DNA of 64,000 nt, taken from Blastocladiella emersonii ATCC 22665 (Eukaryota > Blastocladiomycota > Blastocladiomycetes > Blastocladiales > Blastocladiaceae). Below, piece by piece: positions 47,284 through 56,249 of the stretch. Each line of letters starts with the position of its first letter. Positions within the stretch are counted from its first letter, which is position 1. The position numbers and the translations under genes are program-made. Location: assembly GCA_025594325.1 (NCBI GenBank), contig JANHCV010000006.1:434001-498000 (forward strand). The letters run 5' to 3'. Below the pieces are notes generated by a model that had not been told where the DNA came from, did not search any database, and saw nothing but the letters and a program-made list of their open reading frames with translations.

Positions 47284-48320
47284 GGTCCTTGATGGTGATG
47301 ATGATGATGATGATGATGATGCAGGGTGTTGCGGGCGGGGCGGGGGAGAGCGAGCATCAGAGCAAGGAACAGCCGCGGGTTTTGTTCATTCCAGCAAGCG
47401 GGCGCGCCATCCACATGTGTTTGCTGCTCAGCGGCCAGGCGTCAAAGTGTTGCATGGAGTGTGCGTGTTGTAGGAAGAGCAAACGAGCGTCAGCGCGGAG
47501 CGTAGAGGTCGGATACGCGGGGCCAACTCGGCGGATCCCTGTCGCGGCCCGTGTAGCCGCTGCGCCACCCTGTGTTCGCTCGCGTTGAATCTCCCGCGCG
47601 GGCAGCAAAGAGCCGCAGGTGGGGCAACCGATGCAGCGAGATCCGTCGGCTTCTCGTGTGCGTGGGGCGTGGCAGTCGGTGCGCAAACAACAGGGCGGGT
47701 CCGGGTCGGTGATGCGCCGCTGATCCGCGCCGCTCGCTCGCGAGCAGGCCGAATCCCTGCAGCAGGATCACGTGCGAGGTGGCGCAGCCGCGCGAGACGC
47801 GAGACGTCCCTGCGTCCGTCCGGGTGCGGGACGCACCAGTTGGCCGCATCACCGCACCACAAGGCCCACGGAAACGTGCGCCAGAGCTCGCGGCCCACCG
47901 CGTGGGAACAGCGTTGCCCCACGCGACCCAAGCGTGTGCTTGGGCAACGCGACGCGGTGCGCCCGAGTCGCGCCGTGTCCCCCGTTCCACAGCCGAGTGA
48001 AGCGGACCGCAGAGGCGATGCAGCGGCCCGCTGCCGAATCCACTGGGCGACAGCGGTACGGGCGGAAGCGGCGCACCGCGCGCCGGTGCGGTCCGTCGCG
48101 CGAGCAGCAGCGGGGGAGCGGCGTGCGGTCAAGGCCCGGGTGATCCGAAACGCGCTAATTTTGGCGACGCGTCGCTCACGTCGCCGTGCCGTTCGCCGCC
48201 GGTATAAAGACTCGCACGCCCCCGCCGTCCTCTCAAGTTTGCTCGACACCAGCAATCGCAACGAAGCACATCGCATCGCACACCTGCTCAACCACCACCA
48301 ACCAACCAACCACCTTCAAG
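47284..48320. other. shared divergent promoter region, left arm
   Basis: The 1,037-bp gap lies between the starts of the MFS gene (minus) and the Gln/Ser-repeat gene (plus). It contains the (CAT)n run near the MFS start and a canonical TATA box for the Gln/Ser gene. The middle is GC-rich without recognised sites. Confidence 0.6.
48203..48208 (+). promoter_or_regulatory. TATA box of Gln/Ser-repeat gene (left)
   Basis: TATAAA stands 118 bp before the proposed ATG, followed by a CAACCA/CCAACC-rich leader of the kind seen before highly expressed fungal genes. The position would put transcription start near 48,235. The mirrored element is at 53885-53890. Confidence 0.65.
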
Positions 48321-49040
48321 ATGACCCACTGCGCCCCGATCCACGTCCCCGCCGTCCAGACCCAGTCGCAGTCGCAGTCGCAGGCCCAGTGGGGCGGCAA
48401 CGGCGCCCAGTCGCAGTCGCAGTCGCAGTCGCAGGCCCAGTGGGGCGGCAACGGCGCCCAGTCGCAATCGCAGTCGCAGTCGCAGTCGCAGTGGGGCAAC
48501 CACGGCGATGCCGCGCAGCAGCAGTCGCAGTCGCAGTTCCAGTGGTCGGGCAACGGCCACCACTCGGTCGACCAGGCCCAGTCGCAGTCGCAGTGGAGCA
48601 ACGGCCACGGTGACGCCGCCCAGTCGCAGTCGCAGTCGCAGTTCCAGGGCAACTGGGGCAACCACGGCGACGCCGCGCAGCAGCAGTCGCAGTCGCAGTT
48701 CCAGGGCAACTGGGGCAACCACCACTCGGTTGACCAGGCCCAGTCGCAGTCGCAGACCCAGTGGGGCACCGGCCACGGCGCTCAGTCCCAGTCGCAGTCC
48801 CAGTCGCAGTCGCAGTGGTCCAACGGCCACGGCGACGCCTTCCAGTCGCAGTCGCAGTCGCAGTCGCAGTTCCAGGGCCACCACTCGGCCGACGGCTTTG
48901 TCGGCGGCAACCCGGCCACCTGGGGTCCCTCGGGCGACTGCGGCAACGGCGGCGACTTCCACATTCTCCCGATCAACAACCACGGCGACTGCGGCAGCGA
49001 CGTCGTGACCATCCTGCCCATCAACCACGGCTGCTGCTAA
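48321..49040 (+). CDS. Gln/Ser-rich tandem-repeat protein (left copy)
   Basis: Intronless, 239 residues, family not recognised. After MTHCAPIHVPAVQT, about 165 residues consist of QSQSQ blocks separated by short W-containing spacers (AQWGGNGA, QWGNHGDAAQ, FQGNWGNHHSVDQA, QWSNGHGDA). The closing segment is different: Gly/Asp-rich with five cysteines in its last 45 residues, two copies of an ILPIN motif and a final Cys-Cys. No signal peptide or membrane segment is visible. The codons for Gln and Ser are almost all CAG and TCG, so the DNA itself is a CAGTCG repeat. The ATG at 48321 was preferred over the in-frame Met at 48186, which lies upstream of the TATA box. Low-complexity Q/S protein of this type could self-assemble, but that is inference. 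The identical twin is at 53053-53772. Confidence 0.75.
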   Translation: MTHCAPIHVPAVQTQSQSQSQAQWGGNGAQSQSQSQSQAQWGGNGAQSQSQSQSQSQWGNHGDAAQQQSQSQFQWSGNGHHSVDQAQSQSQWSNGHGDAAQSQSQSQFQGNWGNHGDAAQQQSQSQFQGNWGNHHSVDQAQSQSQTQWGTGHGAQSQSQSQSQSQWSNGHGDAFQSQSQSQSQFQGHHSADGFVGGNPATWGPSGDCGNGGDFHILPINNHGDCGSDVVTILPINHGCC

Positions 49041-49696
49041 GCGAGCGGACGCCTACACTAGATGTTTGTCAATATCCCCTACTCCATCATCCTTATGTAA
49101 ATGTTTTCTTGCTCAAACAACCTTGCTTCTCGTGCAATCGGCACTTGCTCGTACATGGAGAGGAGTAGCCGCGAGTGAACGAGCTGGACAGGATCGAGCC
49201 TGGACCATTGTTTCATTGCCTCCGCTTCTCGCTTCCTTGTCGTTTGTTAATCGATCGATGCCTCTGATGCTTGAAATTGAACATGAATCGATGGGCGTGC
49301 CGCTTCTTCCTGAGAGTGCGACAGATTCGCAGCGCCAAGAACCAAGCTGTGGCGCTACGCGGTCAGCTGAGCTTCGACGACCGCGATGCGCCACGACTCT
49401 GCGTCGAACGCTCATGAGGTGTTGAGCTTGTCAAATAGACGCGCAAGCACTGTTTTTCCAGCTTGCGCGTCGCGAGAGCAGCGTACGACTTGCTCGCTCC
49501 AGATCGTCGTGTGGCAGGTCGCCGTGTGGCAGGGAGAGCTGTGCTGCTTCACGAGTTTGTTTGTTTGCGGGGCTTTCAGGTACCGACGTTAACCCAAACT
49601 ACGTCGGAACACGGATTCGCGCGGGCAGCGACACGTCGTACAGCGCCGCATGATCCTCGGCGTGATGTGGCGCCGCACACTCGAACGATGATCACC
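49041..49696. other. left-arm inner flank
   Basis: These 656 bp downstream of the Gln/Ser-repeat gene run to the inner end of the arm. No gene was recognised. The segment is repeated inverted at 52397-53052. Confidence 0.5.
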
Positions 49697-50292
49697 AACG
49701 CGACCGTCGCTGGCCGTCTTCAACATCCTTGCCCTCACTAAACAGCCGCTTGGATCACGTCACTCGCCATGTAGCTTGCTGCTCACTTGCTGAACTATGT
49801 CGCTGCACCTGATACGATCAGTCGCCCAGCAGCCGATGCCCAACCGCATGCAGCGCTGCTCTTCACGGCTCCGAGCTCGAGACCTGCAAGACTCCCTGGT
49901 CTATGTCGGCGGCTGGCAAGAACGCAAGTGTGGGCTATTGGTGCACCCGTAGATTTGCGGATGCTCGCTGCACGGACCCACATTAGTGCTCGTCGCTTGC
50001 GAGTATTGGTTGGCAAAGGGCACTGCCTCCGGTGGGGGTACCACTATGGCGGGGTCACATTCGACAGTGTCGCCCCAGACTTTAGCCCAGGAGAATTAAT
50101 GCAACAAATCACCCAGAAAATCAACTCGCTGCATCTTCGCGCAAAGTGATATCAAGGCGATCAAGTAGGTCTTCGATGATGTTCGAGTTGCTTCACCCGC
50201 GGTTGCACCAGTCAACAGCGGGTGGAATACCTGTCCTAAGCTACAGTCTTTCGACCCGGTCCCGCACGCCAACTCGTCGTTACACGCAATTT

Positions 50293-50421
50293 CTCGACCG
50301 TTCCGCATCGCGCTGTTTGGGCCGCACCCGCGCGAGCGCCGTGAAAAGGCCGCGCCGCCCGCGCGGGTGTGGCCCTCAAGTACCTTACACGTCGCAGCGC
50401 AGTGCGAAGCGGTTGATCGAG
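50293..50421 (+). repeat. structured hairpin repeat, copy C
   Basis: Core 50319-50375 (57 nt) with a 14-pair stem including one G-U wobble. The middle again has GCGCCGTGAAAAG. An 18-position outer stem (50298-50315 with 50395-50412) has 14 Watson-Crick pairs, two wobbles and two C-A oppositions. After a 4-nt bulge, CTCGA (50293) pairs with TCGAG (50417-50421). The 3' side holds an unpaired stretch of 19 nt between the two stems. Confidence 0.65.
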
Positions 50422-51499
50422 GATTAAGTTCGAAACGCAGGCCCGGATCAAGGTCGCGCGACGTGTCGAACGCTGGTCGTTGCAAGAGGGCTGTCTGGAA
50501 TACATGAAGCGTTGTAATCCCAGATGTGGTTTGAAGCGAAGCAGTGGAGAGCTTGAGTCGCGATTGACAACGCTGCGCACCGTCCAGGATCTGCTCGCGC
50601 ATCGCGTGAGACGCAGGAGTGGACGAGGTGTTGGCCGATTGTGATCGCAGCTCCGTCACGGCCGCCGGCTTACGATTCGCCGGACATGTGTCGCATTCTT
50701 GTGCAGCCAACGCGCTACAACTCATGCTATAGGCCGAATTGGCTATCGTGGGTCTCGCTGGTTGACTGTCACTGCAGTCCGTGACGTGCTCGCGGCGAGG
50801 TGACAGCGCGAGCAACGCGTTTCTCATCTCGGCGTGCCGACCAGCGGCGTGGCCAGCCGCTTGTCGCAGAGCAGTCTCGCCCTCGCCCTCGCTCCCGCAT
50901 CCTCGCATATCCTACACTTCCATGAAGCGACACTTGATGCAACCTAGCGATTAGGCTCAGAAGAAGACTACCTTGCGACGCAAACCGGGCTGCGAGCGAA
51001 ACGGTGCTGTTGGAACGCATCACGCGGCAAACCTGAGCTTATGCTCGCGCTTGTGCGAGCCTGTGCAACCGTGCATCGCTTATGGCGAGAACGCCTCGTC
51101 CCCCGGCGCCGAGCGGCGCTGAGTTCGTCAAGGCGGCGGTTACCGCACCACGGGTTTGTCGTTATTGTCGCACTCCGTGAGTGTAGTTGAACATTTGCGG
51201 ACCAGTCACCCTAACCCACGCGCTCAATTTATCACTCGGCGAGCTAGAGAAAGTTCTTTCGGACAATTATTCAGACTTGAACGGCGGCCAACTACTCACC
51301 ATTCGGGCCTGGTCCAAGCGTGTGGCCTCTCGGGTTGTCTCGCGCCATGATCGGGGGCTGCTCCAAATACCAACCGGACATGGCTACTCGAAAGCTGGCT
51401 GCGAATTCACTTGGATTCACTAGCTTTCCCGCGACGAGTTTCACGCGCTGCGCCACAGGCCGTTGCTCATGTCCACCACGATTGGTGTTGTTTGAATCT

Positions 51500-51623
51500 C
51501 GCCGCTGTCCCTCATCGCGCTGCAAGGGCCACGTCCGCGCGAGCGCCGTGAAAAGAGCGCGTCGCCCGCGCGGGTGTGGTCCTCAATACTTCTACGTTTG
51601 CGGCGCGGAGTGGGACAGCCGCG
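51500..51623 (+). repeat. structured hairpin repeat, copy D
   Basis: Core 51526-51582 (57 nt). All 14 core-stem positions pair, three of them as wobbles. The outer stem of 23 positions (51500-51522 with 51601-51623) has 18 Watson-Crick pairs plus wobbles. It lies 1,207 bp from copy C in the same orientation, and its 3' unpaired stretch (TCAATACTTCTACG) resembles that of copy C. Confidence 0.65.
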
Positions 51624-52009
51624 TGGGACTCGGACGCACTCGTCGCTGGCCATGGCCACGGCGACAGCAAGCGAGCGAGTGCTGATTGATTGCCGCGAAT
51701 CTGGCCACCACGTATGAGTGCATTGCCCATTTGCGTCCTCAATTCCACAGCAAGTAACTTCCAACCGTGGTCGTAGCTTACACGACCGCGACCATCATCG
51801 CGATCGCATCAGGTTTCCGCGCAGGATGCGCTTCTCGTGAAGTCGCGCTGCGGCCACATATCATTCGTTGGATCACGCACGCGCACAAGCTCACGAGCGG
51901 TCCAGTTGAGCAAAAGCTAGTAGCTATACATAACAAAACTCTCGCTGATCTTATATCAAAGTCTCTGCCGACGCATGTGCCGCCGGCTCACCCTGCTGCT
52001 GCTGCCCCT

Positions 52010-52396
52010 GTCCTTGCACCCCTCCCGCGGCCGACAGCCAGCCCAAACGCGGGCAATCCGAGCATCGCGTCGAGCCCCGCGAACGGCCGCTGCTGCGCGT
52101 CCTGCTGCTGCTGGAAGTACGCCGCGTTCGGCGGCGCGACCATGGCTGCGGCGGCCGCGGCGGCCGTGACGGCCGGGTGCAGGAGATTCGCCCACCCTTA
52201 TGCCGCAGGTAGATAGTCAGAATCGCCGTGATGCACTCACTGTTCGAGAGTGGCCACGTACAGCTCCTGTGGCGGGCCCTCGTCGCGTAGCCGCCGCGAC
52301 GGCAGGAACGGCCGGTACAGCTCGAGGACCGTCGAGTGGTACATGATGTTGAGGTATGCGACCTGCCCTGCAGCGGCGTTGAGAGGCGGTAGCGCG
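52010..52396 (-). pseudogene. 3' remnant of a fungal-specific transcription factor
   Basis: On the minus strand the frame entering from the arm junction encodes GQVAYLNIMYHSTVLELYRP followed by FLPSR. This is the His/Tyr-rich helix with a terminal LYRPFLP that is typical of the fungal-specific transcription factor domain of Zn2Cys6 regulators. It reaches a TGA after TLEQ; a frame change would continue it as CITAILTIYLR. A third frame then reads ANLLHPAVTAAAAAAAMVAP, a glutamine run and a stop. The upstream part, including any zinc cluster, is missing because the sequence turns into the right arm at 52397. The gene therefore appears truncated at the junction and frameshifted. Confidence 0.5.
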
Positions 52397-53052
52397 GGTG
52401 ATCATCGTTCGAGTGTGCGGCGCCACATCACGCCGAGGATCATGCGGCGCTGTACGACGTGTCGCTGCCCGCGCGAATCCGTGTTCCGACGTAGTTTGGG
52501 TTAACGTCGGTACCTGAAAGCCCCGCAAACAAACAAACTCGTGAAGCAGCACAGCTCTCCCTGCCACACGGCGACCTGCCACACGACGATCTGGAGCGAG
52601 CAAGTCGTACGCTGCTCTCGCGACGCGCAAGCTGGAAAAACAGTGCTTGCGCGTCTATTTGACAAGCTCAACACCTCATGAGCGTTCGACGCAGAGTCGT
52701 GGCGCATCGCGGTCGTCGAAGCTCAGCTGACCGCGTAGCGCCACAGCTTGGTTCTTGGCGCTGCGAATCTGTCGCACTCTCAGGAAGAAGCGGCACGCCC
52801 ATCGATTCATGTTCAATTTCAAGCATCAGAGGCATCGATCGATTAACAAACGACAAGGAAGCGAGAAGCGGAGGCAATGAAACAATGGTCCAGGCTCGAT
52901 CCTGTCCAGCTCGTTCACTCGCGGCTACTCCTCTCCATGTACGAGCAAGTGCCGATTGCACGAGAAGCAAGGTTGTTTGAGCAAGAAAACATTTACATAA
53001 GGATGATGGAGTAGGGGATATTGACAAACATCTAGTGTAGGCGTCCGCTCGC
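52397..53052. other. right-arm inner flank
   Basis: Mirror of 49041-49696, lying downstream of the minus-strand Gln/Ser-repeat gene. No gene was seen. Confidence 0.5.
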
Positions 53053-53772
53053 TTAGCAGCAGCCGTGGTTGATGGGCAGGATGGTCACGACGTCGCTGCC
53101 GCAGTCGCCGTGGTTGTTGATCGGGAGAATGTGGAAGTCGCCGCCGTTGCCGCAGTCGCCCGAGGGACCCCAGGTGGCCGGGTTGCCGCCGACAAAGCCG
53201 TCGGCCGAGTGGTGGCCCTGGAACTGCGACTGCGACTGCGACTGCGACTGGAAGGCGTCGCCGTGGCCGTTGGACCACTGCGACTGCGACTGGGACTGCG
53301 ACTGGGACTGAGCGCCGTGGCCGGTGCCCCACTGGGTCTGCGACTGCGACTGGGCCTGGTCAACCGAGTGGTGGTTGCCCCAGTTGCCCTGGAACTGCGA
53401 CTGCGACTGCTGCTGCGCGGCGTCGCCGTGGTTGCCCCAGTTGCCCTGGAACTGCGACTGCGACTGCGACTGGGCGGCGTCACCGTGGCCGTTGCTCCAC
53501 TGCGACTGCGACTGGGCCTGGTCGACCGAGTGGTGGCCGTTGCCCGACCACTGGAACTGCGACTGCGACTGCTGCTGCGCGGCATCGCCGTGGTTGCCCC
53601 ACTGCGACTGCGACTGCGACTGCGATTGCGACTGGGCGCCGTTGCCGCCCCACTGGGCCTGCGACTGCGACTGCGACTGCGACTGGGCGCCGTTGCCGCC
53701 CCACTGGGCCTGCGACTGCGACTGCGACTGGGTCTGGACGGCGGGGACGTGGATCGGGGCGCAGTGGGTCAT
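53053..53772 (-). CDS. Gln/Ser-rich tandem-repeat protein (right copy)
   Basis: The 239-residue product is identical in translation to the left copy (48321-49040), with the same QSQSQ blocks, W-containing spacers and cysteine-rich end, and the same TATA box at 53885-53890. Since the CAGTCG repeat would be expected to change length quickly, identical repeat number in both arms suggests recent duplication or ongoing gene conversion. Function unknown. Confidence 0.75.
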   Translation of the reverse strand: MTHCAPIHVPAVQTQSQSQSQAQWGGNGAQSQSQSQSQAQWGGNGAQSQSQSQSQSQWGNHGDAAQQQSQSQFQWSGNGHHSVDQAQSQSQWSNGHGDAAQSQSQSQFQGNWGNHGDAAQQQSQSQFQGNWGNHHSVDQAQSQSQTQWGTGHGAQSQSQSQSQSQWSNGHGDAFQSQSQSQSQFQGHHSADGFVGGNPATWGPSGDCGNGGDFHILPINNHGDCGSDVVTILPINHGCC

Positions 53773-54809
53773 CTTGAAGGTGGTTGGTTGGTTGGTGGTG
53801 GTTGAGCAGGTGTGCGATGCGATGTGCTTCGTTGCGATTGCTGGTGTCGAGCAAACTTGAGAGGACGGCGGGGGCGTGCGAGTCTTTATACCGGCGGCGA
53901 ACGGCACGGCGACGTGAGCGACGCGTCGCCAAAATTAGCGCGTTTCGGATCACCCGGGCCTTGACCGCACGCCGCTCCCCCGCTGCTGCTCGCGCGACGG
54001 ACCGCACCGGCGCGCGGTGCGCCGCTTCCGCCCGTACCGCTGTCGCCCAGTGGATTCGGCAGCGGGCCGCTGCATCGCCTCTGCGGTCCGCTTCACTCGG
54101 CTGTGGAACGGGGGACACGGCGCGACTCGGGCGCACCGCGTCGCGTTGCCCAAGCACACGCTTGGGTCGCGTGGGGCAACGCTGTTCCCACGCGGTGGGC
54201 CGCGAGCTCTGGCGCACGTTTCCGTGGGCCTTGTGGTGCGGTGATGCGGCCAACTGGTGCGTCCCGCACCCGGACGGACGCAGGGACGTCTCGCGTCTCG
54301 CGCGGCTGCGCCACCTCGCACGTGATCCTGCTGCAGGGATTCGGCCTGCTCGCGAGCGAGCGGCGCGGATCAGCGGCGCATCACCGACCCGGACCCGCCC
54401 TGTTGTTTGCGCACCGACTGCCACGCCCCACGCACACGAGAAGCCGACGGATCTCGCTGCATCGGTTGCCCCACCTGCGGCTCTTTGCTGCCCGCGCGGG
54501 AGATTCAACGCGAGCGAACACAGGGTGGCGCAGCGGCTACACGGGCCGCGACAGGGATCCGCCGAGTTGGCCCCGCGTATCCGACCTCTACGCTCCGCGC
54601 TGACGCTCGTTTGCTCTTCCTACAACACGCACACTCCATGCAACACTTTGACGCCTGGCCGCTGAGCAGCAAACACATGTGGATGGCGCGCCCGCTTGCT
54701 GGAATGAACAAAACCCGCGGCTGTTCCTTGCTCTGATGCTCGCTCTCCCCCGCCCCGCCCGCAACACCCTGCATCATCATCATCATCATCATCATCACCA
54801 TCAAGGACC
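53773..54809. other. shared divergent promoter region, right arm
   Basis: Mirror of 47284-48320. It contains the TATA box at 53885-53890 and the (CAT)n microsatellite at 54773-54805 directly before the MFS start. Confidence 0.6.
53885..53890 (-). promoter_or_regulatory. TATA box of Gln/Ser-repeat gene (right)
   Basis: Mirror image of the TATAAA at 48203-48208, at the same distance from the proposed start codon. Confidence 0.65.
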
Positions 54810-55576
54810 ATGACCGTGACTTACAACGCCGCCGCCGCCGCCGCCGCTGAACCACCCAGAAAACCCGACTCGGTCCTAGATCTCGACGCCCCCTCATCAT
54901 CTCTCGAAGCCGGCAACAACATCAACGACGCAGCAGCATTGACGGCCGACCGCCTCGACGGCGGCTTCGCGGCGTGGTGCCAGGTTGCCGTGAGCTTCCT
55001 CACCTACTTTGCCGTCTTCTCAAACCTCAACAGTTTTGGCCTCTTCACCGCGCAGTACAAGACGGTCGACTTCCCCTCGGCCTCGCTCTCGTCCATCTCG
55101 CTGATCGGCGCCTTCATGCCCATGGCGCTCGCCGCCGCGGGACCCTTCACGGGCCGCCTCGCCGAGTCGTGGGGGTTCCGCAACGCGCTGGCCCTCGGCG
55201 CCGTGATCGCGGGTGCGTCGCTCGTCCTCGCGAGCTTCGCGACCGAGGTGTGGCACCTGATGTTGACGCAGGGCCTGCTGTACGGCGCGGCCGGCTCGCT
55301 CGGCATCAACACGGGGCTCGCGCTCATTGCGCAGTGGTGGGTTGAGCGCCGCTCGACGGCCGTGGGGATCGCGGTCGCTGGGTCGGGCGTTGGCGGCCTC
55401 ATCTACGTCAACATGATCCAGGCCATCATGCCGTCAATCGGCTTCGCGTGGACGCTGCGGGTCCTCGCGGCCATCAACTTTGTGCTGTTCGCGCTTGGCG
55501 CCGTGCTCGCTCGGCCTCGCATCACTAGTAGTGTGACCACGAAAGTGACCAGAACCCCCGCCGGTGCGCAGCAACC

Positions 55577-55610
<34 letters not shown>

Positions 55611-56249
55611 CATTCGATGCCGAAACTCAACCTCGCGCTGTTCCGCGAGCCTCGGTTCCTGCTCCTCTACTTTGGCCTCGCCTTCAACACGTTCGGGTTC
55701 CTCGTCCCGCCGTTCCTGCTCCCGACCTACGTCGCGCAGGCCACGCCGCACTCGGCCGCGCTTGGCAGCGCGCTGCTCACCGTCTTCAACGCGACCTCGA
55801 TCGTCGGCCGCGTGTCCATGGGCTACCTCGCGGACCGACTGGGCAACGTCACATCCCTCGGGCTCTCGCTCGTCGGGTCGGGCGTGTCGATCCTCACCAC
55901 GTGGCTGTTTGGCGGCGACTCGCAGGCGTGGCTTGTCGTGTTCGCGGGCCTGTACGGGTTCATGAGCGGCGGCTACCTCAGCATCACGCCGAGCTGCGTC
56001 GCGCAGCTGTTTGGTGTCGCCACGCTGGCCTCGACCATGGGCCTCATCTCGACGAGCAACATTCTGGGGTACGCGCTCGGCACGCCCGTGGCCACGGCGC
56101 TGATCAGCGCGTCCAAGGGTGGCGCCCTGCCGAGCGCGCAGTTTGCGCCCGCGATCGCCTTCGCCGGCCTCACCATGTTGGTCGGCGGCATCCTCGTCTT
56201 CATCCTGCGCTACGCCGTCCTCGACCGCCGTGTGCTCGCCAAGGTGTAG
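54810..56249 (+). CDS. MFS transporter, monocarboxylate-porter type (right copy)
   Basis: Intronless, 479 residues, with a translation identical to the left copy including the polyglutamine length in the central loop. Twelve hydrophobic segments and the DGGFAAWCQ start of TM1 place it in the monocarboxylate-porter branch of the major facilitator superfamily; the substrate is unknown. Both copies look intact, so gene dosage is doubled. The short 3' flank to 56,290 is AT-rich. Its neighbour on the inner side is the Gln/Ser-repeat gene, read divergently. Confidence 0.88.

Larger units (their letters stand above)
42758..49696 (+). repeat. left arm of 6,939-bp inverted repeat
   Basis: Position x in this arm mirrors position 102093-x in the right arm. 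Every open frame here has a counterpart of identical length and translation at the mirrored coordinate. The two arms therefore appear identical with no indel over 6.9 kb. The outer edge is set by GGGAC (reverse complement) followed by diverging sequence at 42757; the inner edge is ATGATCACC followed by divergence at 49697. It contains one MFS transporter gene, one Gln/Ser-repeat gene and diverged dispersed repeats. Confidence 0.95.
49697..52396. other. 2,700-bp spacer of the palindrome
   Basis: Single-copy sequence between the arms. It contains hairpin repeats C and D and, at its right end, the transcription-factor remnant. A 270-codon minus-strand open frame (50096-50908) looks like noise and runs through hairpin C. 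Nothing else is supported. Confidence 0.6.

Noticed and set aside
47585-48613. 342-codon plus-strand frame overlapping the Gln/Ser gene start
   Set aside because: Its 3' half is a shifted reading of the CAGTCG repeat (Val/Ala/Arg pattern), and the 5' half covers the promoter and TATA box.
50096-50908. 270-codon minus-strand open frame in the palindrome spacer
   Set aside because: Reads straight through hairpin copy C, and the composition is unstructured; a chance ORF is more likely than a gene.
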